A stretch of 64,000 nucleotides of DNA from Mariniphaga anaerophila (GCF_900129025.1 NZ_FQUM01000001.1:124001-188000); one strand, 5' to 3'. Positions 9,678-19,396 are shown, numbered from the stretch's first letter. Notes: generated from the sequence alone by a model not told the origin. Program-made: numbers and translations.

Positions 9678-11249
9678 TTAGTTTTGAGGTGCCCAAATCA
9701 TTGGTTTCTTCAACCATTCCGGATTTCTGAATGCATCCAGACGAATAAGTTCTTCGCGGTTGTATTTCTCTTCTGTTTCCGGATCGTAGTTAATTCGCTG
9801 AATCCACTGATTTTCATTTGACCAGTATGCTTCGTACAAATTATGTGGCCGCCTCAACCCCGGATAAACAATAGTGTTGTCGTATTTTCTGTCGTTTACA
9901 TCGTTGCTGTATCCGTATCGGCGTAAATCGTTCCATTGTTCAACCTGAAGGTACATTGCTTTGTATTTTTCGACCATAATGTGACTGAGGTCAATGTTGG
10001 AAGAACCGGGAACCAGTTCCGGGTCATTTAAATACGTGTCAATTTCCTGTTGGGGAACGAGTATTCTTTTCATGTGTGATTCGATGCCCTGGCGAAGGTG
10101 TTCTGAAGCCCTGTTTTTGTCCTGTGCCCAATAGGCCGCTTCTGCCGCAATAAAATGCAGCTCCTCACGGGTAATGAATGTAATGGTTGATGTGTCGGTT
10201 GTTAAAACAGATTCATATAAATCCGGATACCATTCAATTTTATGTGTGGGAGGCATTCCGGAATTGTTTTCAAGATATCTGTATGTGATTTCATCGCTAT
10301 CATCGGCGCGTGCTTCCATAAGCAGGGGCAGGCGCGGGTCAGTAAACTCACCCGTTGCCGGATCAAAACCCATCATATTTTCAATGAAATATTTTGAAGG
10401 AATAGCTGACAGTAAGTCGTTGGAACGGCTTTCCCAAGAGTTAACGGGTTTGTTGTTCCTTCCCCACATACAGTTTTTTTCCACGCTGGACCCGCCATCA
10501 AATTTATAGCGCGGATCAACCCAGTTTGAAAGAGCCTGTTCGGCAGCAGTTAATATAGCACCAGCACTCCCCGTGTTCAGGTTCGGCAGGTCGCGTAATA
10601 AAATGCGAGCTTTTACAGCCAGTAAAACCTGTTTCCATTTTCCCATGTCGCCGGCAAATACCCGGTCAACATTTTGTCCCATCGGCCTGTTTGTCGCTTG
10701 GGTAACTTCCGGGCCGTCGAACAACTGAATAAGTGCCTCGGTCTCGGTTTCCAGCCATTCGTAAATGCTTTCCTGCGTGTCGTATTTTGGAGATGCTGAC
10801 ATGTACGCCTCAGTAAGCGGCATATCGCCAAAAGCATCGGTGGTTTGCTGCACCGAAAGCAACCTGAGCAACCGAACCAAAGCTACGTAGTTCATAGAGT
10901 TTTCTTCTTCAGCAAAACGTAATAGTTCTTTCGCATTTGAGCCTACATCGTAAAAATGCCGACGCCACTGCGGGTGACGATTCATACCCAAAAACTCCCA
11001 ACCGCTACGGTATGCATGCGAGCCGGTTTGGCTTTTTCCTGCGGTTGTCAGACACTGTGAAAGGTATGCCCCGTATTCACTGTGGTCGTAATTTTCCAAT
11101 GCTGTGTAAAATAGAACCACAGGCATTATTTGATCTACAGGAACCTGATCTGTTCCGTCGGGATCGCGATTATCTCCCAGGAAATCGTCACATCCGGAAA
11201 AAGCGGTCAGGAATGCAAGTAAAATCAGTATATATTTTGTTTTTCTCAT
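9678..11249 (-). CDS. SusD/RagB-family outer-membrane lipoprotein (SusD-like 2 type)
   Basis: This 523-residue protein has a lipobox ending FSGC (Cys20). The N-terminal part (about 35-150) has TPR-like helices, and the C-terminal region contains WNDLRRYGYSNDV and Gly/Trp-rich segments typical of the SusD-like_2 group. SusD proteins form the lid over the SusC channel and capture oligosaccharides or peptides at the cell surface. The gene starts 11 bp after the susC stop, the canonical arrangement. No sequence feature reveals the substrate, but the downstream amidase and GHL10 enzyme suggest wall-derived glycans or glycopeptides. Confidence 0.92.
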   Translation of the reverse strand: MRKTKYILILLAFLTAFSGCDDFLGDNRDPDGTDQVPVDQIMPVVLFYTALENYDHSEYGAYLSQCLTTAGKSQTGSHAYRSGWEFLGMNRHPQWRRHFYDVGSNAKELLRFAEEENSMNYVALVRLLRLLSVQQTTDAFGDMPLTEAYMSASPKYDTQESIYEWLETETEALIQLFDGPEVTQATNRPMGQNVDRVFAGDMGKWKQVLLAVKARILLRDLPNLNTGSAGAILTAAEQALSNWVDPRYKFDGGSSVEKNCMWGRNNKPVNSWESRSNDLLSAIPSKYFIENMMGFDPATGEFTDPRLPLLMEARADDSDEITYRYLENNSGMPPTHKIEWYPDLYESVLTTDTSTITFITREELHFIAAEAAYWAQDKNRASEHLRQGIESHMKRILVPQQEIDTYLNDPELVPGSSNIDLSHIMVEKYKAMYLQVEQWNDLRRYGYSNDVNDRKYDNTIVYPGLRRPHNLYEAYWSNENQWIQRINYDPETEEKYNREELIRLDAFRNPEWLKKPMIWAPQN

Positions 11250-11260
11250 GATTTATTTCT

Positions 11261-14200
11261 TTAAAAAGTTGCACTTACATTAAAAGTATAGCTTCGGGTA
11301 TTTGGAATTCCCAAATAGTCTATTCCGAATGTTCCGGTACCACCGGAAGTACCTGTGTAATTCACAACAGGATCTGACCCGGAATAATTGGTGAATAGCA
11401 GTAGGTTTCTCCCTGTTACTGAGAAGTTTAATCCTTTTATTCCGATTTTTTCTGCCAAATTTCCTGCATTGTACGACAAGGTTGCGTAACCCAGGCGAAC
11501 CAATGAGCCATCTTCAATAAAATTGGAGCCTACCGGAGCATAATAGTTCAGGTAGAAGTTTTGATCGAAAACCACCGGAACGGTATTTTCTGCGTAGGTT
11601 CCGTCAGCAAGTTCAACCACCCCATTTATTAGAATTTGCCTGTTGCGGTAGTCTTCAAGTACTTTTGCCTGTCCGCTCGACATCAGGCTGCGCAGCGTTC
11701 CGTTAACCACGTCGCCGCCTTTTCTGAAATTCATCATGAGTGAAAGCGACCATGATTTATAGTGCCACCGGTTTAACCATCCGATGGTAAAATCGGGTTC
11801 ACGGTTACCAATTAGAAGTGAACTGGACGCATTGATTTTTGGTCGTCCCATCTCATCCACAATAATGCGTCCGTCGTCGGTACGCAGATAATCTTTTCCG
11901 GACAGTGCCATGGTAGAGCCGTGCAAATACGCAGTAGGCCTAATATCGCTTACCTGGCCTGCATAATGATAAACTTCCACCAACTGATCGGGAAGGCTTT
12001 CGACCGTGCCGCGGCTGCGCCCAAAATTGGTAATCATATTCCAGTGAAAATCCCTGGTGTCAATTAAAGTCTGATCCCATGAAATTTCAATTCCTTCATT
12101 TTTGATGTCTCCTTCGTTTCGGGTTTGAAGAATGTTTCCGGAAGCCGGAGATACACGAACATCAACAATCTGGTTGGCAACTGCTGTTGCGTACCAGGCC
12201 ATATCGAGTCTGGTTTTCCCTCCGAAAAGACGGGCATCAATACCAATTTCCCAGGATGTTGACATTTCAGGTTCGAGGTGCGGGTTGCTGCTTCGTGTAG
12301 GGTCGACTCCGTATCCGCCATCGGGATGTGGCATGGCTTTGTACCAATTGTCCAGACGGTAAAGCGGAGCATCTTTCCCAACACGTGCCCAGTTTGCCCT
12401 GAGTTTTCCGAAACTGATAATGTTTTCGGGCAAAGAAATCAATTCGGTAAAAATTACACCTGTACTAAATGAAGGATAAAAATATGAACGATGTTCTACC
12501 GGAAGGGTAGAGGAGTGGTCGTTTCTGCCGGTTGCACTAAACTGAGCAATTCCTTTGTAGTCGAACTTTACTTCTCCATAATAACCGTACATGTTTTTTT
12601 CAGACCTGTTCATCGTAATATTTTCCCTTCGAATATCATTCAGGTTGTTTATACTGTAGAATTCAGGAACAATAAACTGTCTTCCTCCCATTCCGGCAGA
12701 ACGCCCGTAAGAGCTTTTAATATCTACGCCTGCCAGTACCTCCATGCCTAAGTCAGCAGAAAAGTCTTTGCGGAAAGTAGCAAGTATTCCTCCGTTTACC
12801 ACTGAACTTTTTCCATCGGAATAGAAAAATGAACCCAGGTAATCCAAATCTTCCGAAGTAGGTTCTTGCCCGGGTTCAAGACTCCAACGGGGAGTTACAA
12901 TACTTTTACTTTCAGATTCTGTATGGTCGTAGCTTATCCGTCCGGTTAAATCAAAATTTTCGATAACGTTCCAAGTAACTGAAGCTTGTAATAACGAGCG
13001 GTTCGAATCGTATCGAGACGAATCTTCATATCTCGACCATAACGGACTGAGTGGCGAATTGTATCTATTGTTTGTATCAATATACAACCAGCGAATTGTT
13101 CCGTCAGGATTCTTATAATTGGTGATGTCGTCGTCAATCGGCCAACGGTATGCAGTGCTGATACCTGCACCACCTCTTGAGTTGCGGGAGACAATGTTGG
13201 CCATAAAATCAACCGCAACTTTCTCTGAAACATTATATTTCGATTTAAACAAAACTCCGTAACGTTCAAGGTAGTCGGATGGAACAATCCCGTCGTGACG
13301 AACATAATTTCCTGAAGTGTATGAAGTGAATTTTTCGGAACCACCCGAAACAGAAACATCATATTTTTGGTACAAACCTGTTTTTAAAAAATTACCCGGG
13401 TTATCGTACATTACGGTTCCTTCGGGAGCAAGAGGCCCCCATCCGCCCATGGACTGCTCGCGGTAAACACCGTACGAACCGCGCAGGTACATTTGCTGAA
13501 TTTCGGGAACTCGGAAGGCCTGGTCGACTTGCACTGAGCCACTGGCTTCAACTCGAATTTCACCTACTTTTCCCGATTTTGTGGTGATAATAATGGCTCC
13601 GTTTGAAGCTTCCTGTCCGTAAAGAGCAGCCGCTGCCGCACCTTTTAAAACAGTAATGTTTTCAATGTCATTCGGATTTATTTCTGCGGCTTTCGATGCT
13701 CCACCGGAAATATGCATACCGTTTAATATGAAAATCGGTTCGTTTTGCTGAGCAGGATTTATGGAAGAGATTCCACGGATAAGAATCTGCGATGATGCTG
13801 TAGGAGAACCACCTGTGCCGGAAACTTCGACACCTGCTATTTTCCCTTGAAGTGCATCGACGAAATTGGTTTCTCTGCCTTCGTTTAAGTCCTCGGAATC
13901 GACCGATTGCACCGCAAAATTCAGCTTGCGCTTTTCAGCCCTGATTCCCATGGCCGTTACTACAACTTCGTCTAACCCAACAACATCTTCTTCCAGTACC
14001 ACATTTAACGAAGTTTGCGCATTGACCGGTATTTCGAGGGTTTTAAACCCGACAAAAGAGAAAACCAACGTAGCTGTTGGCGCAGCTTCAATAGAATAAG
14101 CACCGTCGATATTTGTGACTGTGCCATTGGTAGTACCCTTTTCAAAAACATTTACACCGGGAAGCGACTCGCCGGTGTTGTCTCTGACTTCGCCACGCAC

Positions 14201-14341
14201 CTGAATTCTGGAATTCTGCCGACTCTGATTTGAAAATACAGCCGACGGAAGCATTAGCAGGTATCCCAGCAAAATAACAATAAATAACCTGGGAATATTG
14301 AATAGATAAATATTCCCTTTAACTCGTAGTTTTTGTTTCAT
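11261..14341 (-). CDS. SusC/RagA-family TonB-linked outer-membrane transporter
   Basis: This 1,026-residue protein has a signal peptide (about 18-37), a CarboxypepD_reg-like domain (about 48-125: RGEVRDNTGESLPGVNVFEKGTTNG split over two motifs), the TonB-box region before VVVTAMGI, a plug domain (about 135-255 with the RGISSINP and EASNGAIIITTKSG signatures) and a 22-strand barrel ending in an aromatic residue. It pairs with the adjacent SusD. Unlike the SusC at 38694 it has no N-terminal STN signalling domain, and no sigma/FecR pair adjoins it, so regulation is not of the FecI/FecR kind. It is the first gene of the minus-strand operon that ends with the amidase. Confidence 0.95.
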   Translation of the reverse strand: MKQKLRVKGNIYLFNIPRLFIVILLGYLLMLPSAVFSNQSRQNSRIQVRGEVRDNTGESLPGVNVFEKGTTNGTVTNIDGAYSIEAAPTATLVFSFVGFKTLEIPVNAQTSLNVVLEEDVVGLDEVVVTAMGIRAEKRKLNFAVQSVDSEDLNEGRETNFVDALQGKIAGVEVSGTGGSPTASSQILIRGISSINPAQQNEPIFILNGMHISGGASKAAEINPNDIENITVLKGAAAAALYGQEASNGAIIITTKSGKVGEIRVEASGSVQVDQAFRVPEIQQMYLRGSYGVYREQSMGGWGPLAPEGTVMYDNPGNFLKTGLYQKYDVSVSGGSEKFTSYTSGNYVRHDGIVPSDYLERYGVLFKSKYNVSEKVAVDFMANIVSRNSRGGAGISTAYRWPIDDDITNYKNPDGTIRWLYIDTNNRYNSPLSPLWSRYEDSSRYDSNRSLLQASVTWNVIENFDLTGRISYDHTESESKSIVTPRWSLEPGQEPTSEDLDYLGSFFYSDGKSSVVNGGILATFRKDFSADLGMEVLAGVDIKSSYGRSAGMGGRQFIVPEFYSINNLNDIRRENITMNRSEKNMYGYYGEVKFDYKGIAQFSATGRNDHSSTLPVEHRSYFYPSFSTGVIFTELISLPENIISFGKLRANWARVGKDAPLYRLDNWYKAMPHPDGGYGVDPTRSSNPHLEPEMSTSWEIGIDARLFGGKTRLDMAWYATAVANQIVDVRVSPASGNILQTRNEGDIKNEGIEISWDQTLIDTRDFHWNMITNFGRSRGTVESLPDQLVEVYHYAGQVSDIRPTAYLHGSTMALSGKDYLRTDDGRIIVDEMGRPKINASSSLLIGNREPDFTIGWLNRWHYKSWSLSLMMNFRKGGDVVNGTLRSLMSSGQAKVLEDYRNRQILINGVVELADGTYAENTVPVVFDQNFYLNYYAPVGSNFIEDGSLVRLGYATLSYNAGNLAEKIGIKGLNFSVTGRNLLLFTNYSGSDPVVNYTGTSGGTGTFGIDYLGIPNTRSYTFNVSATF

Positions 14342-14725
14342 GTAGATATGTTTTTGGACTGTTTCACTTGGTTCAACAATTTGTCTTAAAACTTTTTAAA
14401 CATTACAGTATACCTTAATGTTTGCAACGTTAGTTAAATAGATTATTATAAAGAATGAGTTTAAACAGACTTTCCAATGCATACGTTAAAGAACTTTGCG
14501 TGAACATTTTTCCCCTTGCCAATAAATATATTTGCGTCAGAAATAGATGCTCTCTTTATAACAACTTAAAATATTTCATAGTTCAATATTTGTTTTTACC
14601 GGAAAAACATCGGCCAACACTGAATTGTCGGCTACGATCAGCTATACAACTAACTGCAATTTTTTGTGTTTTTTTGTTTTAATAATGACGGTTCTCAATG
14701 AAGTTGAGTTCTACCACTTTCCCAG
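14342..14725. other. Intergenic region upstream of the susC operon
   Basis: This stretch contains no convincing gene on either strand. It must carry the promoter and 5' leader for the minus-strand susC operon, but I found no clean TAnnTTTG element on that strand. The region is AT-rich. Because no promoter could be read, transcriptional control of the operon remains open. Confidence 0.5.
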
Positions 14726-15111
14726 TCATGCAATAACTTCCCAAATCTTTCCTCTCCCAAAATTGAATACATACAGGTTTGTTGTCAACTGACTCGATGT
14801 TAAGTCATCTATATATAGAGGTTCAAGTTTTGTTGAGTCTGACAATTGAGTAATCCAACCACATCCGTCAATACCTGTTAGATTTTTTAAAATAGGGGGC
14901 AGAATCCAAAATTGTTTTTTCATAGGCTTAAATCTTTAGCTATTCCAGCAACAGATGGGATTTGCATAAAATCTAAACGCATAATTTGTTGCGAATTCCA
15001 TTGTATACTCATTTCAAAACTCTTGGTTTTGATGAGAGTAAGACACAAATTACCCAATAATGGTTGCGTGCAATATATTTTTCCGGTCGTTGATTTTAGA
15101 TTTTGACACAA
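14726..15111 (-). pseudogene. Two overlapping small ORFs, possible remnant of a small Bacteroidota lipoprotein
   Basis: Two short minus-strand frames (14920-15111, 63 residues; 14726-14923, 65 residues) overlap by ATGA. The second contains IDGCGWITQL and TKLEPLYIDDL, which resembles the DGCG(W/F)-x-L-x(6)-KLEP pattern of small secreted Bacteroidota proteins of unknown function. The expected signal peptide and lipobox are absent, and neither ORF alone has the usual length of about 110-140 residues. I read this as a degraded or frameshifted copy, but translation-coupled small proteins are possible. A gene lying between the kinase and the susC operon has no known role. Confidence 0.3.
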
Positions 15112-15166
15112 ACTCGGGAAAAAACACTAGGCTTATCCTCACTAAAGAACGGCCTTCCCCGATTGA

Positions 15167-16309
15167 TTATTCGTTTTTTAAATCAACAGGAATGGAAATG
15201 TAAAAAGTGGTGCCTTTTTCGGGGGAAGTCTGAAACCAAACTTTTCCTTTTAAGTATTTTTCGCCGAAGAGTTTCATGCTGTATGTGCCAATTCCTCTGC
15301 CGGTGCCTTTGGTTGAAAAAGATCTTTTAAACAGCTGGAGTTGTACTTTTCGTTCAATCCAGGTACTGTTATGTACCGAAAAAAGTATGGAATCCTTTTT
15401 CCCGTGTGCTGACAATGTAACTGTGGTATTTGCCGGAGAGGCTTCCAGTGCATTTTTTACCATGTTCCCCAAAATTCTTCTCAGAATTGCCAGGTCGGTA
15501 TAAACAACCAGGTCATCCATCTTTTTGTCAATGTACAACACCTTATCTTTAATAATTTCGTGTTTGGAAAAAAGGTCGACCACATCATTAAGTAGTGTCA
15601 TGGTATTTGTTACCGAAAATACCGGCTCAAGGTCGCCTCGCTCTGCTGCAATTAACTGGCGTTGATTTTGGATTTCATCCACCATATTATTGGCTGCACG
15701 GCTTATCGTTCGTGCAATTTCTTTCATGTCCGACGAATCATCCAATTCCTGGAGGATTGAAGACAGACCTGAAATTCCCCCGGCACTGTTCATTACATCA
15801 TGAAAAAACACACGCTCAAGTGTTTGGCGTCGTTTCTCATTGCTAATGTCATGAATGGCAAATATGGTATATTCTGTTCCTTTTTCGATGTACGGAGTAG
15901 CGGTAACCCGAAAATCCATGGCATCGTTGGAACAATTGGTTATCCGGCATTCTTTCTCGGATTGAACTCCCAGTTGTGATTCCAAAATTGCGCCAACAGC
16001 TCCGCATGTTCTGCAAAATTCGGAAGTGCCGCACCCACCTTCACAGGAACGGGCGTGGATACAGTTAACGGCCTCTCCCGGCCGTTTTCCGATTACCGGT
16101 TTGCTGTCTGAAAGATTTAAAAAATGCAGAAATAACTTATTGGCATAAACAATTTGTCGGTGTTGATTAAGAATGACAAGCATGGTGGAAACGGAATCGG
16201 CAATTCTATTTAATATGATATTGTCCGCAAATATCCGGGCATCTTTCTCAATCTGAGAAGGCTCGGCTCGTTCAACCGGGGCAAAATGTGTTTTCGGCTT
16301 TCCTGGCAT
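15167..16309 (-). CDS. Sensor histidine kinase with Cys-rich PAS domain
   Basis: This 380-residue soluble kinase has no membrane segment. A PAS domain (about 28-155) contains a cysteine cluster at residues 83, 89, 93, 99 and 102 (CIHARSCEGGC then FCRTCG), with further Cys at 121 and 126. The phospho-acceptor segment is FFHDVMNSAGG (His170), and the HATPase domain (about 255-375) has the N-box NMVKNALEA and the G-box GTGRGIGTYS. No receiver or output domain is present, and no response regulator is adjacent. The cysteine pattern suggests redox, metal or Fe-S sensing. It lies directly downstream of the transhydrogenase operon but is separated from it by a terminator-like hairpin. A TATTTTTG element at 16361-16368 may be its promoter. 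Confidence 0.85.
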   Translation of the reverse strand: MPGKPKTHFAPVERAEPSQIEKDARIFADNIILNRIADSVSTMLVILNQHRQIVYANKLFLHFLNLSDSKPVIGKRPGEAVNCIHARSCEGGCGTSEFCRTCGAVGAILESQLGVQSEKECRITNCSNDAMDFRVTATPYIEKGTEYTIFAIHDISNEKRRQTLERVFFHDVMNSAGGISGLSSILQELDDSSDMKEIARTISRAANNMVDEIQNQRQLIAAERGDLEPVFSVTNTMTLLNDVVDLFSKHEIIKDKVLYIDKKMDDLVVYTDLAILRRILGNMVKNALEASPANTTVTLSAHGKKDSILFSVHNSTWIERKVQLQLFKRSFSTKGTGRGIGTYSMKLFGEKYLKGKVWFQTSPEKGTTFYISIPVDLKNE

Positions 16310-16380
16310 GCTTTCGGCAATTAATGTATTTGTTGATATGTAGTATGTTCTTCTGCGTCACAAAAATAGGCGATTTATTT

Positions 16381-16419
16381 GAAAAAAAAAAGAAACCCCA
16401 CTCAGTGAAGTTTCTTTTA
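16381..16419 (-). terminator. Rho-independent terminator of the pnt operon
   Basis: On the minus strand, AAAAGAAAC pairs with GTTTCTTTT around a short loop that itself holds CACTGAGTG, and the hairpin is followed by a run of ten T. It lies about 45 bp after the pntB stop, so it probably ends the pnt transcript. Confidence 0.7.
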
Positions 16420-16463
16420 ACTTTTTCAAAACCTGATATTGTAAGGTATTTACTATGAAATTT

Positions 16464-17903
16464 TTACATGGTTTTTATTTCAGCAACGAGCTTTTGAATA
16501 GAGCTTTTTGCATCACCGAATAACATCCTTGTTTTTTCATTGAAAAACAGCTTGTTTTCGATACCTGCATATCCTTTGCCCATACCACGTTTCATAATAA
16601 TGATGTTTTTTGCAAGATGGGCATCGATAATTGGCATTCCGTAAATCGGGCTTCCCGGGTCGTCGTATGCGGCCGGGTTTACAACATCGTTTGCTCCAAC
16701 CACAATGGCAACATCCACATTTGGCATATCCGGGTTGATGTCGTCCATTTCAACGAGTTTTTCATAAGGAACGTCAGCTTCGGCAAGCAAAACGTTCATG
16801 TGCCCCGGCATCCTACCTGCAACCGGGTGAATCGCATATTTTACATCAACACCTTTGCTTTCGAGCAATTGATCTAATTCCTGAGCAATATGTTGTGCCT
16901 GTGCCACAGCCAGCCCGTATCCAGGAATGATTACAATGCGTTGCGAGTAGCTCATCAAAACAGCAGCATCGCTCAGCGTAATTTCCTTTATTGTACCCTG
17001 TTCGCCACCGGCGGCAGAAGCACCTCCTCCAAAAGAACCAATAATAACATTAATAAGCGACCGGTTCATTGCCTTACACATTAATACGGTAAGAATTGTT
17101 CCTGCTGCTCCAACCAAAATACCACCCAGTATCATCGCCTGGTTATTGTAGATGAACCCTGCCATTGCTGCTGCAATACCGGTAAACGAGTTCAACAGAG
17201 AAATAACAACCGGCATATCGGCACCGCCAATTGGCAGAACAAACATAACCCCGTAAATTAATGATAATACAAGCAACGAATAAATGGCCCAAATCATTTC
17301 TGATGGCGGGTTAGGGGAGACCACAATGTAAATTCCCAGCCCAAGGGTAAGAACCATTAAAAACAGGTTCAGATAGGTCATAAATGGTTTCATCAAATCG
17401 CCTACTTTTCCGTCGAGTTTTCCGTAGGCAATCATACTTCCGCTGAATGCTACTGCACCAATTATTAATCCCAGCACGGTTACTAAAATAGAACCAACAT
17501 CGCCTGCAACGGCATTTGGATATTCGAGCAGGGCAACCAATGCAGAAGCAGCGCCACCGGTAGCATTGTAAAATGAAACCAGTTGAGGCATGGCTGTCAT
17601 TTTTACTCTGCGTGCGATAATCCAACCAATGACTGCACCTACGCCAATAGCTGCCATAATAATCCATATGTTGGCTAGTGAAATTCCTTCGCCTTCAGGA
17701 TTTTTATGAAGTAATAATGTAGTAAGCATGGCAAGCGCCATTCCGCCAAATGCCCAAAGGTTCCCGTTGCGGGCTGTTTTGGGATGCGAAAGCAGCTTTA
17801 ATCCAAAAACAAATAAAAGGGCGGCTACCAAATAGCTCAACTCGAGCAAGGTATCGCCTATGGTAAATTCAGTTCCGTTCACTATTCCTAATACTTTATC
17901 CAT
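16464..17903 (-). CDS. pntB: NAD(P) transhydrogenase subunit beta
   Basis: This 479-residue protein has about nine transmembrane helices in its first 290 residues, followed by the NADP(H)-binding domain III (about 300-479), with VIIPGYGLAVAQAQ, HPVAGRMPGHMNVLLAEA and VVGANDVVNPAA, all typical of PntB. With PntA1 and PntA2 it forms the proton-translocating transhydrogenase, which uses the proton gradient to reduce NADP+ with NADH in the inner membrane. It is 6 bp downstream of pntA2 and is the last gene of the three-gene operon. Length and motifs are complete. Confidence 0.97.
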   Translation of the reverse strand: MDKVLGIVNGTEFTIGDTLLELSYLVAALLFVFGLKLLSHPKTARNGNLWAFGGMALAMLTTLLLHKNPEGEGISLANIWIIMAAIGVGAVIGWIIARRVKMTAMPQLVSFYNATGGAASALVALLEYPNAVAGDVGSILVTVLGLIIGAVAFSGSMIAYGKLDGKVGDLMKPFMTYLNLFLMVLTLGLGIYIVVSPNPPSEMIWAIYSLLVLSLIYGVMFVLPIGGADMPVVISLLNSFTGIAAAMAGFIYNNQAMILGGILVGAAGTILTVLMCKAMNRSLINVIIGSFGGGASAAGGEQGTIKEITLSDAAVLMSYSQRIVIIPGYGLAVAQAQHIAQELDQLLESKGVDVKYAIHPVAGRMPGHMNVLLAEADVPYEKLVEMDDINPDMPNVDVAIVVGANDVVNPAAYDDPGSPIYGMPIIDAHLAKNIIIMKRGMGKGYAGIENKLFFNEKTRMLFGDAKSSIQKLVAEIKTM

Positions 17904-17909
17904 GATTTC

Positions 17910-18224
17910 CTACTTTTTTTTCTTTTTAAACATTTCGAGCATCCTGTCGGTTACTGCAAAACCGCCTACCACGTTAAGCGTACCGAAAATGAGTGCAAGG
18001 ATTCCCAGCACCAAATCAAGCGAAAACCTGGAAAGATCGGCATGACCAACCAAAATGATACCTCCGATAATAATTACACCGCTGATGGCATTGGCTCCTG
18101 ACATAAGTGGAGTATGCAAAACAGCAGGTACGTTGGAAATCACTTCAATACCCAGAAATATGGATAAAGCGATAATAAAAATGGCTTCTTTGTATTCAAA
18201 AAAGTATTGTAAAATATGTTCCAT
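17910..18224 (-). CDS. pntA2: NAD(P) transhydrogenase subunit alpha, membrane part (domain II)
   Basis: This 104-residue protein has three to four hydrophobic helices and the pattern VPAVLHTPLMSGANAISG, which is the conserved start of the membrane portion of the alpha subunit. In E. coli this part is fused to PntA; here it is separate, as in Rhodospirillum and most Bacteroidota. It contributes membrane helices to the proton channel together with PntB. The gene starts 11 bp after pntA1 and 6 bp before pntB, so the three are co-transcribed. Confidence 0.95.
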   Translation of the reverse strand: MEHILQYFFEYKEAIFIIALSIFLGIEVISNVPAVLHTPLMSGANAISGVIIIGGIILVGHADLSRFSLDLVLGILALIFGTLNVVGGFAVTDRMLEMFKKKKK

Positions 18225-18235
18225 ATCTGGTGTTT

Positions 18236-19366
18236 TTAGTTGTTTTCAATTACGGATTTTACGCGCTCGTTATATAACTCTCCTTTGTGTGTAATGCAGG
18301 TCCCTTTTACAATGTCATCGTCGAAATTGAGGTTCAGTGTTCCCCCTTCACCGATGATAAGCTTAAGAAAGTTAAATACATTTTTGCCAAACATACGACT
18401 GGCATCGAGCGGGGTTTTTGCCGGGTAATTCGATTGCCCGATAATTGTTTTCCCCTGGAAAGTAACCGTTTTATTGTTTTCTGTTAATTCGCAATTGCCG
18501 CCGGTAGAGGCTGCTAAATCGATGATAACAGAACCCTCTTTCATCTTTTCTACTGTGTCTTTTGCAACCAGTAGCGGGGCTTTTCTTCCCGGTATTTGTG
18601 CGGTACAAATAATAACATTTGATTTTATGGCCTGCGCATCAATGGCTTCCTGTTGCTTCTTTTTATACTCTTCTGTTTGTTCAACGGCATAACCTCCGGC
18701 TGCTTTGTCTTCGGTAGCGCCCTCTACTTCAACAAATTTTCCACCCAAACTTTGTACTTCTTCTTTTACCGCAGAGCGAACGTCAAAAACATACACCTGC
18801 GCACCCAGTTTCCGGGCTGTAGCAATGGCCTGAAGACCGGCTACCCCGGCGCCAAGTATTAGTACGTTTGCCGGGCGAATGGTGCCGGCCGCTGTCATAA
18901 ACATGGGGAAAAAAGTAGGTAGTTCTAATGCAGCTTCGAGAACGGCTTTGTAACCTGCGACGGTAGCCATTGACGACAGAATATCCATGGCCTGCGCCCT
19001 TGTACTACGCGGAATAGAATCGAGGCTGAATGTGGTGATTTTCTTTTCCCTGAATTGCTTTACAAGGTCGGTTTCCCAAAGGGGATTAAAGGCGCTAATC
19101 CAGACTTGAGAATCCTTAATGTTATTCACATCTTCTTCTGAAGGAGGCTGAATTTGCAGCAATACTTCGGCCTTGTCAAAAACCTCTTTTCTCGAAACAA
19201 TTTTTGCTCCCGCTTCCCTGTATGCTTCATCAGGGGCAAATGCCGTTTCGCCAGCCGATTGCTCTACAAAAATTTCGACTTTTTGTTCAATCAGGTTCTG
19301 GACTATCTCCGGCAACAAAGCTACGCGTGTTTCGTCGCCGTGTTCTTTTAATAAACCAAGAATCAT
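18236..19366 (-). CDS. pntA1: NAD(P) transhydrogenase subunit alpha, soluble NAD(H)-binding part
   Basis: This 376-residue protein matches the alanine dehydrogenase/PNT N-terminal fold (about 1-130) followed by an NAD-binding Rossmann domain with VLILGAGVAGLQAIATARKL at about 165-185 and the conserved VIIDLAASTGGNCE segment. It is domain I of the transhydrogenase and delivers hydride from NADH to the NADP domain on PntB. It is the first gene of the pnt operon. A TAGTTTTG promoter element and a perfect 24-bp palindrome lie within 75 bp upstream, giving a predicted leader of about 24 nt. Confidence 0.97.
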   Translation of the reverse strand: MILGLLKEHGDETRVALLPEIVQNLIEQKVEIFVEQSAGETAFAPDEAYREAGAKIVSRKEVFDKAEVLLQIQPPSEEDVNNIKDSQVWISAFNPLWETDLVKQFREKKITTFSLDSIPRSTRAQAMDILSSMATVAGYKAVLEAALELPTFFPMFMTAAGTIRPANVLILGAGVAGLQAIATARKLGAQVYVFDVRSAVKEEVQSLGGKFVEVEGATEDKAAGGYAVEQTEEYKKKQQEAIDAQAIKSNVIICTAQIPGRKAPLLVAKDTVEKMKEGSVIIDLAASTGGNCELTENNKTVTFQGKTIIGQSNYPAKTPLDASRMFGKNVFNFLKLIIGEGGTLNLNFDDDIVKGTCITHKGELYNERVKSVIENN

Positions 19367-19396
19367 AAATAATTTGATTTAGATAATTTTTCCTCA

